From: Leptasterias polaris
Lineage: Eukaryota > Echinodermata > Asteroidea > Forcipulatida > Asteriidae
Reading direction: 5' to 3'
Length of the DNA stretch: 64,000 nt
Assembly: GCA_037783415.1 (NCBI GenBank)
Contig: JAZGTN010000164.1
Span: 1,798,001 to 1,862,000, forward strand
Shown: positions 34,101-46,100 of the stretch, in pieces
Numbering within the stretch: the first letter of the stretch is position 1
How the letters are laid out: every line of letters begins with the position of its first letter
Notes under the pieces: generated by a model
Told to the model about the DNA's origin: nothing
What the model saw: the letters and a program-made list of their open reading frames with translations, nothing else
The model's database searches: none
Translations under genes and position numbers: made by a program

Positions 34101-37100
34101 TGTATGTTTCTTTGTCTGATCACTTGTTTTGCCTTTTAGCCTTGGAAGTATGGTTGAAAATAGTTTATATGTTTATCAAAATCGTCGCTGGATAGGCAGA
34201 CTGGGGGACTTTATTATTGATGGCATTTTCTTTGATGGCAGTGTTGCTTCTACAAGTAATTGGAAATCACCTTAAATGCACTATGTTTTTTTTAATTCTT
34301 TCTTTTTCTTTTTGTACAATTTGTTTCTGTTTTTTGGCCATGATAGTGAGGATTATAAATCTATATTTCTAGGTGTGAAAGTGACCGACTTGAGTTGGGA
34401 GCGCGAAGTTGGAAAGATGAAGTATGGTGTCCCAACTCCTCTGACTATTGATGCTACTGTTGGCACCGCCCCAGACAGCAGTAAGCTGGAAGGTTCTGGC
34501 CTATGGAAAATGAACATTTTCGGCAGTGAGAACATGGACGGCTCTGGCAAGCGTAAACCTTTAAAATCACAGATCCTGAATGCAGATGGGCAGTCCACGC
34601 CATTGATATCTCCTGGCAGTCCTATGGACTTCTCAGGTATCTCAACGACATTCCCCATTGAGGATGTGGGCTGCGGAGAGCTGAGCTATCTCTGCCTGGA
34701 ATTTGAGAGTGGTGACAGTCCAAACCCAGCATACGCATTTGGCACTTCCACTGGTGAAGATTCACTGATCAGTTGTAAAGCAGAAGAATGCAAAGGTGAG
34801 ACAATTTAGTCAGAGTTGGTATGTATCCTAAAGACAAAATGAACATTTTGGGTTTGTACCAACAAGGGTAACACTTTATATCATCACAGTCTATACATGT
34901 AGGTTGGTGTCCATTTTCACTGAAAATATTTCTTGTAACAGTTAAAAAATGTTTGAGTGAGGAGAAAAACTTGAATAATTCAGCAGTTTTTACTGTGTTA
35001 ATAGTTTCTTGATCATGCGACCGAAAAATACGTATAGAATTTCTTAATGACATACAAATGACAGGCCATATCCAAATTGGTGCTACAAGCCACGGCTACG
35101 ACTGTTGCTAAGAGTGTTGCTAAGGACTTTGTATACATCAATGCATGATGCAGCCGTAGCCATAGCCACCATTTCGGACATGTCTTTAGACTGTATGAAT
35201 AGGTTAAGGGAATTCAAACAGAAATACACAAAAAACATTAACAAGGAAGACATAGGCCTAACAAAACTTATAATAAAACAGGTAGATATACTATTGAAGA
35301 ACAAATATTTACTATTGAATATAAACAAGAATTACAGATTTTAGAATCCTTAAAATCAGTTGCACATTTTGAACAGTGACTACTTCGTTTTACTCTACTT
35401 AAAGGTGTGTATGTCTCAAGTGTGGATTCAACACTCCTTAGTGGAGCACTCACTGAAGATGAACCGTCCAACACTGTCCGCTTTGATACCATCGTCCAAA
35501 CCACTGAAGAAAGCCGACCCGTGGTTGGCCGTAATCTCTGGCGTCTCAATCTTTACGGAAGTGAAACTGGAGATGGTCTTGGCACAAAGTACAATGAGAA
35601 GGAGCAAGTTCTCACCGATTCGTACAGTAGTCGAGCCCTGACTGAACCTGGGTCCACTCTGGACTACCAACCCATCTCAACACAGTTTGACATGAGTGAT
35701 TTGGACTGTCAGAAAGTGAAGTTCTTGTGTACGGAGTTCAGCCGTAATCCAAGCTCATCCGTTGCCTTTGAGGTTACCCCAGATCCAAGCGATGACATGA
35801 GTAGGTTGAGGGACTGTATGGATGTACCGGATAATTTATGCAGAGGTAAGAACCAGAAAGAACAGTTAATTTGACTGACATCTTAGCCTGTACCTTATAA
35901 TTGTTTCTTAATACAAGTCAGACTATTTGGTTTGACAAAATGTTTCAGACTGATAACAGCATTTTGTAAACCAACTCATTCTAATAATAATAATAGAAAT
36001 AATAATGTGTTTTTATCATGTGCTTTTCAAGCCATGTAGGCCCCTAAAAGTAACTTACAGTGTCATTTATACCACTGTTCATCGGACCCTAAGCATTTCT
36101 AAAAGCCACCTCAGCTCCTTAGAAGTATACAGTACCGGCTATCGGATGAGCGCACATCAACAAACTTTATCCTCTCAGATACTCATTTAGTCCTTGGGGA
36201 TGAGAAGTAAGTGCATGTACATAGTAAAGTGCCTTGCTCTGTGGAAACAGGTGTCGTGACTGGGATTCGAACCTACTCTTTGGTGATTTAGCCAACAGAA
36301 CTTGAGTTAAATGTACTAGACCATCCGGCCACGACCAGCCACACTCTGTTCTAAGAAAAGATAACATTTGAAATCATTTAATTTGAAAGCTTGATAATGC
36401 TTGGCTGATAAACTAACCTCCAGTCCAAGCACAGCGGTTTGTTTTGGTGGTGTATTAGATTGCGATGACCATAGTGTACAAATATTAGATGCATATATAT
36501 TAGTACAATATAACAGCATATAATCAAAAGGTGAAATCTAGACTGTTCCATTTAACGAGGCAAAGCCGAGTGAAATGGAACAGTCTAGATTTCATCGAAT
36601 GATTATATTCTGCTATTCAATACATACGGTATTCAATATAAAATCTATTAGTATGTGCAAAGCAGAGCTGCGAAGCATTCTACAATGATCAATATAGGAC
36701 TTCTATATGAAATTTTGGAGTGTCGGAACAAGAGCAAAACAAAGTAAAACAACGCGGCAATAAAATGTATAACTTGTGATGTGTGTTCCACCAATCAAAT
36801 GACAAGGATCTATAAGTGCAGCATTTAATAATTTTTAACATGTAATTAATTATGACAAAAGTTGGGTATTGTGTAATTTTAACTAGTGTTGAAAAAACCC
36901 AGTGTACCTATTCATTAGAAACATTCATTTAATCCTAGATTGTTTACCATGGTTTCAGGTGTAATTGCGGAGAGATTTGATTGGGAATACAAGGCAGATA
37001 GACCGGTCCCCGGCCAACAAACACCAGTGAAATACAATGCTGAACTGATCACTCGCTCTGGAAGCCGTGACTTGGAAGGTGAAGGACTCTGGCGTATGGG

Positions 37101-40100
37101 CATGTATGGAAGTAAAAGTCCCGAGGGAAGCGAGTCAGATCGGTTTGGTTATGTCGAGCAAGCCTTGAACCCAGCAGGCGCCGGAACCACATTAGATGGC
37201 GGATTCCCTATGCCAATCCGAAATCAAGAGGTTGATTTTGAATTGGGATCCATCGGCTGCAACGGCTACGACTACGTCTGTGCCGAGTTCACCAAGGGCG
37301 ATGCGCCGAATCCAGACTACAAGTTTGAGGTAGTGAGCCGCTCTGACACAGATACTGGTGATATTCTCACGTCTTGCAAGAAGCAGAAGTGTTCAGCACG
37401 TAAGTGTGGCTCAAAAATCTTCCTTTTTTGGAGAGAGAGAGAGAGAGGATTTGGTCGCATTAGGTACGATGCTGTATTTGCTCTTGACAGCACCTAAAAA
37501 CAGCTGTTTGTATCATTATTTATGATTAAATTTATTATTAAAATTACTCAGTCAGTTTCCCTTGTGGTTCACGGAACAAATTTGGTATATATTCGAGTTG
37601 TGATTACGAATTTATCTTCAAGAAAACTAAATGTGTAGCATAGCACAATACGCGAAGTTAGAACACACATTATAAAACAGGGTTTGATGGGCCAGGCAAT
37701 GTTTATATCACATTCTTGTTGCTAAAGATTGTCCAATCAGACAGGAGGATTCAAATTTGCTTGAAGATAATGTAGAAAAAAGGGGTATGCAAAATGGTTT
37801 TGATGGTTCTTGAGAGGTTGATTCCATTATTGTTGCATTAATAGGTGCTGTATTTACAAATCTGGTGTCGGAAATTGCTGGAGATAGTCCAGTCATAGAG
37901 GAGAAACAAAACAATGACCTGGTCATGGACATCACTGGAATAACTGGTGATGGCTCCACCGAAGTCAGCGGAGAAAACCTCTGGAACATTGGTTTGTACG
38001 GTAGCTCAAGCCCCCAGGGTCGAGGGCGTAAACTCGGCTACCAAACCCAGGTCCTCAGCCAGCCCCAGATGGATCAGACTCTGGAGGAAGGCTCAGATCT
38101 ACCCTTCAGCGACACACAGGTGAGCTTTGACATGACGGGCCTGCAGTGCAAGGATGTGAAATACCTCTGTACGGAGCTGCGCAAGAATCGTAACGCCAAG
38201 CCTGACTACACCTTCGAGGCTATTCCTAATGAGAGGGCTCTTGTCTCCTGTACTGAGCTGGGAGACAGATGCAAAGGTTGGATAATGAGTTTTGATTCAA
38301 ACAAAATATTGCCTACACGTAGTATCACAACATTTTATCAACACCTCAAAAAAATGCATTATTATTTTTTTAAATCAGTAACTCTCGCCCGGCTTGGCCT
38401 GCACAATCACGTCATAGAGAGCCCGGCTTTTGCTGGACTCTCTTCTTCTGCCTCAATGCTGGGCTTGGCCTGGTAGTGGTTTCCCTCTTGGTTTCTGATT
38501 TCATTCCCATCATTGTTGTTTTTTCTTGTCATTCTCTGAGCGCTTTGCAACCCTAGGAAAAGGCGCTTTATAAATGGTGTTATTATTATTATTATTATTT
38601 CAGTTCAGTTCATTTTCACTCAATCAGTTTGCATTGACACCATAACTACACAAGGGTTAAACAGTACCGGTTATGTGTTGGAAATCATTGAGCAAGCTTG
38701 TGGAATGGAGACCTCGAATATTACACAGATGAAATAAGGAACAGACTTTGTAAAGAACTTTCTAGCAAAAGTTGACACAAAATATTGAAATAATAGTGTC
38801 AGGCCATTAACTATTTTTTACAAATAAAAAAAGTGAACACTTGAAGGGACATAGGACAAACACTAACAGAAAGAAGTAAACACACAAAGTGGCTCGCCAC
38901 ACAGCAGCTGTCAAAATATGGATACAGAGACACTATAGTTGTATTTAAGAATACTGAATGCATATGAGTGTATTGCCACAGAATAAATCATGGGGTGAAC
39001 TCTGGGCTATTCTATTTCACAAGGGGTGAAATGGAAAAGATGGATTTTCCCTCATGATTATATTTAGTTTTTTCGCTGACACTTAACACTTTTTTGACAC
39101 TTGTGTTCTTAAACAAGACACTTTACTATTGCTTTGTCCTTCGGATGGGGCGTAAAGATGTAGGTCCTGTGTGTTGTGTACATAAAAGAACCCAGAACTC
39201 CTATCGCTAGGAGAAGGGGTTTGCCCTGGTGTTTTCTGATATGGTTGGCGGCAGATTGCACCTCAGCACCTTATAAACTGTTACATGGTATATGTGAATA
39301 AATGAGTCTTATATTTCAAACATAGCTTTGCATATCTTGTAGGACAAATAATGAGCACTTCAAGACACCCTTGGGTGTGATAAAGCGCTTTATAATATTT
39401 TTATATTTTTATTAGTGTATTCTATGTTTTTACAAAGGTGTGACACTGACCGATATGGATTGGGAATATGATGTCGGAGCCATGCAGTACGGAGTGCCAA
39501 CACCATTGACTATCGATGCTGAGGTCCGGACAACCCCAGAAAGCCGTGAACTGGAGGGCACTGGTCTCTGGAAGATGAATCTCTTTGGAAGTCGCAATGC
39601 AGATGGCTCTGGACAGAGGTCGCCTGAGAATTCACAGATCTTGGATGGCTACAACCAGGCTAGACCCCTGCCCGCTGGTGGCCCTGTTCAATTTGATGAT
39701 GTGGTTACCAACTTCCCGATTGAAGAAATCGGCTGCAACGAATTCAAACATATCTGCTTGGAATTCACTCAGGGAGATTATCCAAACCCCCAGTATGCAT
39801 TCAGAACCAGTGATGAAAAGGAATCCATCATCGACTGCAAGCCCGCGAAGTGCAGAGGTATTACTGCAGAAATATTTGTCTGAACAATTTTTATAAAGAA
39901 TTACTACTCTAGGTTAACCCTTTCAATACCATTGTCGAGTTTACTCGACCTTGCGCCGTGTAGTGCCTCCGTACCAATGTCGAGTTTACTTGACAAAAAA
40001 AGATGCTGCGTTTGAGAGCCTGTATTTATTTTGTTTAGCACCCTCTGTTGTTGAGCTTTATATAGACGGGTAGCTTGTTTATCAAGCTTTACAATGGTGT

Positions 40101-43100
40101 GTGTTGTAAAGGGGGCCGCCATTATGATTTTCCGAGAAAAACGACATTGCATGCAGCAGTACTTCCAGATTTCACAATTCCGTTTTCCCGAAAAAAATCA
40201 CCATCATGGCTGTTCGTGACACAGAGGTTTTGGTTGAAATATTTGTCGATAGTGACTCCGAATTAGACTAGGAAAGATCTGAAGAAGATTCGGATAAAAC
40301 CAGTTACGTCCTATGATGACAACGATCCTGATGATATACCTGTAGCTGGACCGAGCACCACCCGTTCAACGCTGTGGGCTTGGGCGTGGGCTCGGCGGGC
40401 CTCGACCCATTCGTGCCGATCGAAGTGGCAAAGGTCATGAAGATAATATATACATCATATATGACATCATATGAAAGGTTATTTCATAAGCTACAAATTG
40501 TATGCACAAAGTTTTTCCACAAAAATATGTCTTGACACAAAAAATCAAGATTGAAAAAAGTGAACACTGCACGTTGCTTTTTGTGTGAAAAAATGCGGTA
40601 CACAGCAGTGTGACCCCTATAAACAATGCGGTATTGAAAGGGTTAAGGCTTCAAAAAAAGGTACACCAAAATGGTCAGTTGGGTTTTACTGAAAGTTGAT
40701 CATGTTATCGCTTGTCTCTTGCAGCTGTATATGTTGACAGTGTGGAGTCAACTATTCAAAATGCCAAGCTTTACGAAGGCAAGCAAAGCAACGTGGTCCG
40801 GTTTGATACCATTGTGGGAACCACAGAGGAGAGCACACCCATGGTTGGACGTAACATGTGGCGTCTGAACCTGTACGGTAGCGAGAAAGAAAATGGCCAG
40901 GGTCCACGTTACGCTGAGCAGGAGCAGGTCCTCTCTGACTACTTCAGCAGCCGTGAGCTGATGACTCCAGGGGACAATCTGAACTTCCAGACCATCGACG
41001 CTGATTATGATATGACTGGATTAGACTGCAAGAAGGTCAAGTACTTGTGTACAGAGTTCAGTCGTAATCCAAGCTCATCAGTTGAATATGAACTTATCCC
41101 CGTCCCAAGTGAAAAGACACTCAGAGATTGCATGGAGGTAACTGATGAAATGTGCAGAGGTAAGAAACTTGGCATGATCGGAATTGATGAGAAAACAAAA
41201 TATGGACAATATTATTAACTCTTTCAGTGCTAGCCTTTTTTGCATTTTGAACCTATAATGCCCAGCTTTTTTAGATTTTGTGAAATTCTATAAAAAAAAT
41301 TTTTTTAAAGTCTTCCTCACCAAACAAATTGTATCGTGCTGATTTGTGTTGCCTTGGTACATCCCAAAGTCAATAGTATTTCCTGAGAGCTTATGCCCTC
41401 TTGTGACAACATGTATATAATGGACTGAACATGTCTGATTGATAACACTTTCTGAGTACAGAAAAAAAGAAAAATATTGTGCATGTACGATACTGGTGCT
41501 GTCGGAATGCATAAAATAGATTGGACATCTACGACCTTGGCACTGAAAGAGTTAAAAATGATACAAATTAGAAATGTTAACATGCATATGGTGCTAGAAA
41601 AGCAACAATGTATTTACTTTAAAAATGATTGTTGACAGGTGTGGTGATTGAGGATATGAACTGGAGAATGGAAGAACCACGAGGTGCAGTTTTACCTGGT
41701 GTTCAAACCCCCATTAGACTGGATGTGGATGTGGATTCCAGACCTAACACCGGCAGCGCTAGCGGGGACGCCCTCTGGAGAGTTGGTATCTTCGGTGCGA
41801 CCAAACCGGACGGCAAAGGCCCAAGGATTGGTATGGAGCGCCAGATCCTGACCCGTGACCTTTCAAGCCGCGACTTGTTAGGAGGAGAAACTCTTTCCTT
41901 TGACGGAATCGACACCAACTTCGACCTGTCGACGATCGGATGTGAATCGGAGTACCAGTATTTGTGTGTAGAGTTTGCCAAAGGACTACGCGCTCAACCA
42001 GACTTCAAATTTGAGACGGCAGCTGGAGATGAGACCATTGTCAAGTGTAAAGATGAAGATTGTCGCAAAGGTTTGTTAACAACAATCTATCAAGGATCAA
42101 GAGGTCCAGATTCCATAATAAGATTTGTTTTCCTATGCTAATCAATTTACAAAATAATGTTTTCAAGAATTGGGATAGAGGAGTCAATAATAAAACATTA
42201 AAATTCTTCATATTCCTTTGAATTTATCACCATAAAGGTAGGTAGGATACTAGATTAGAGTTTGATTCAGTTTCTAATTGGATGCAGATTGTTCAGCCGG
42301 CTAGAAACTAAATTGTTTTGACGTAAACAACCGCTGGTGACCACAATGTTTTGACCACTCAAGCCTGGAGCACCCTTTCTCACACGACAGAAAGTTTTTG
42401 GTCAAAGACCATTTTTACAAATTCTATTAACACCTTTGAATATATTGTTTTACAGCAAAACAAGTAACAAAAAAGGTCTTACTTAATGAATTTCTTTGAA
42501 TATATTCCCCAAATCCTTGAGATAGGACAATAAATGCCCAAGTTTTTGGTGATTGTTTTGTCAGTGTTATCTCGAACACCTTTTTGGACACAACCACATT
42601 GCACTCTGAATGAGTTCGATATTTCGGATCATTCCACTCCAATTTGAAGGGAATGCATAATAGCAACCTAATTTATTTCACCCTAATTGGAAAGATTCAA
42701 TTCTTTTTCCAACCATTTTAAACTTGGGTTTAGAGGGTGAATAGACTGTGCAAGTCTCGCGCGTATCGGAACGAGAAAACACGTCAAGCGAAAAACATAT
42801 TTTTCTCTGAAATCAAATAATTCTTTTTAAATTAGATCTATGACAAAATTTGAACAACAAAAATACTCATTACCATCTGTATAAAATTAGTTTTAGCTTT
42901 CATAATTAACACACACATCATGTGTTAGTTTTTGTCAAAACAAACTGAAAACTCTGGGACAAGGATGCTTATTTGATCTGAACTTTTTAGGAAACCCTTT
43001 TGTAAATCCACGCCTGAGTACGTGCAACCACTAAAAGCAGGTTTAAACGCAGACGCGCGATGATCGCACCTGCGTAGAATTAACGCGTGACGCAGTTTAA

Positions 43101-46100
43101 AGAGGACGCTGACGCCTCAACAACCGTAGACTGCAATGAAAAGGCTTTAGCGTCTGACAATTACAGCGTCTGGCGATTATCATCGCGCGACCAAAACAAA
43201 TTTGGTGATTGGAGGTGGGTACAAATTCTTAATTTTTTGCAAGTAACCGGAAGCAGAGGTCTAGTTTAATTCTTGGGTTTTCTTCGTTGTATCGTTGAAT
43301 TGATTTTACTTTCAAATTATTTATCACTTAGTAGTACATTCCCAACAACATATTTAATGTTCATGGTCATAAAGTACGTTAAACTAAAATAATAGACGAA
43401 ACAAAATCTTGCCAACGTAAAACTCCATATGGTTGGGACCACAATGGTCCCGGAAGTTCGATTACGCGCGAGACTTGCACAGTCTATAGGGACAAAACTA
43501 CAGCCTTTGTGCTCAGACTTGAGTGCTTTTTTGTGTGTAAGCTTGGGCGGCAAAAGTCGCCAATGGTAAAGAAAATGTATAAGTGTGGTCAACAAAAGTG
43601 GGCTATGGAAAGGAAAGGTTTTTATAAAAGTTTAAATATTTTGAATAGACTGTGCAAGTCTCGCGCGTATCCGAACGAGAAAACACGTCAAACGAAGAAA
43701 AATTTTATTTCTGAAATTAAATCTTTGTTTTAAATTATATCTCATGACAAAATCTGAACAACAAAAATTAATCATTACAATTTTATGAAAAGGTTTAGCT
43801 TTTGAAAAAAAAATCACAATAGTGTGTATATTATTATTGAAAACAAATTAAAACTCTGGGACAAGGATGCCTATTTGATGTTAACTTTTTAGAAACCCCT
43901 TACGCGGATTCGTGAAGGTCAAACGGGTCTTAAATGGACCCGTATCGCAGTTTAAAGAGGATGCTGACGCCTCAACAACCATAGACTGCAATGAAAAGGG
44001 TTTGCTTTGCAATTACAGCATCTGGCGATTATAATTGCGCATCCAAAACAAGCGTTTACGTAAGTTTTATGATCGGAGGCGAGCACAAAATTCTTAATTT
44101 TTTGCAATAACCAGAAGCTGAGGTCAAGTTTAATTCTTGGGTTTTCTTCGTTATATTGTTGAATTGGTTTTACTTTCATATTTTGTTATCACTTAGTATT
44201 ACATTCCAACAACATGTATACTTTTCTAGGTCATAACCTACGTTAAACTAAAATAATTGACGAAACAAAATCTCGCCCACGTAAAACTCCATATGGTTGG
44301 GACCACTATGGTCCCGGAAGTTCGAATGCGCGCGAGACTTGCACAGCCTATTTAGAACAACCTCATCAATAATTAAAATTGATGTGTAAATAAAGAGAGT
44401 GGATTCAATTTGTCATCTGTCAGGTAACCAAACAAATACATTAGCACAATTTTAAAAAAAATAATTATAAGCATTGTAAACATGATTGGGGAATCTGTTT
44501 GAGCAACGTCATATCAGGCTGCCTTTTGTTGGTTCACTCTGCTATTAAGCAGTTTTTTGTGAAAAAATGTAAGGCCAACATAGAATTCATTTTTAAAAAA
44601 ACTTTCCAGGTGTTAAAGTAAGTGGCCTGGATATCATTGACAATGATTATACAACCTTGAAGGAGAACACGCCCACCAACAGAGTCATTTTTGACGTGAC
44701 TGCCGAGGTCACGCCAGACAGTGGCGGTGCAGATGGAGATGACCTCTGGCAAATGGCCCTCTATGGAAGCAACAATATAGACGGAGTCGGCCGCCGCATG
44801 AACGAGCAGAGCGAGGTCTTCAGCAACTACCAGAAGGACAAGGATGTACTCCCCGGGGAAGACATCCCCTTCGGTATGGTGGACACCAACTTCAACATGA
44901 ACGGTTTGGCATGCACCCAGATGCCATATCTCTGTGCGGAGTTGAAGAAGGGACTGCGACCCTACCCAGACTTCCAGTTTCAGGCTGTCCCAGATGAGAG
45001 TGTCTTGAAGAAGTGTTTCCGTACAAAATGTGACGGTAAGAGTAGCTTTAAATGATGTTAATCTGTGATTTTAATCTTTTTGACTTTTAGGGATTTTATG
45101 AAATGCAACTGAACTTTTTGCTTCTTAATTCTTTTCTAATTGAAATCTTTGACGTCAGTCTGTTTGAACATAGTAAATGAGTTGGTTTTTTGCTAACATC
45201 TAACCAAATGAGTCTATAAAAAGTATACAAAAATATTCACGTTATTTTTTTCAACTGGTGTGAAAAAATTCCTGGCAAGTTAATATTAATAAAAACAGTA
45301 ATAATAGTGGCTTCTTGTAGCACTCTTAGTTGTCACTCAGTAACCATCATGGTGCTCCAACATTATTACCCCTGGTCACTGGGCCATTTATTTCATTCCT
45401 TAAAGGCACTGAACATGTTTGGTAATTGTCAAAGACCAGTATTCTCACTTGGTGTATCCCAACATATGCATAAAATAACAAACCTGAAATTTGGGCTGAA
45501 TTGGTCATCGAAGTTGCAAGAAAATAAAGAAAGAAAAAACACCCTTGTTGCACAATTTGGTGTGCTTTCAGATGCTAATAAAAGGCTTCATGCATGAAGT
45601 CTTTTATTATTTTAGTGAGAAGTTACCTCTTTCTCAAAAACTACGTTACTTCAGAGGGAGTGGTTTCTCACAATGTTTTATACTACATGTATCAACAGCT
45701 CTCCGTTGCTCGTTACCAAGTAAGTTTTTATGCTAATATATATTTTGAGTAATTACCGAACGTGTTCAGTGCCTTTAAACCATCTCAGCTCCCTTGGGAG
45801 TATCCAGCCTGTGCTTGATTTAGCAACCAAGCTAAATCAACCACAAGAACCACCTCTTCCCTCACAGGTACCCAATTATCGTTAAGTGTTTTGCTCAAGG
45901 ACTCAATTGTCATGACCGGGATTCGAACCCACATCCTGATGGCTCAGCCACCAGAACTTGAGTCCGATGCACTAAACCACTTGGCCATGGCACGCCATAA
46001 GCTTGGAAACCTTCCTTACATTTCTGAGGTCAAATGTCAAGAAAGGTTTATTTTTCAAAGCAAAATTATATTTATCTCAGGTATAACCATTGACAGCACG

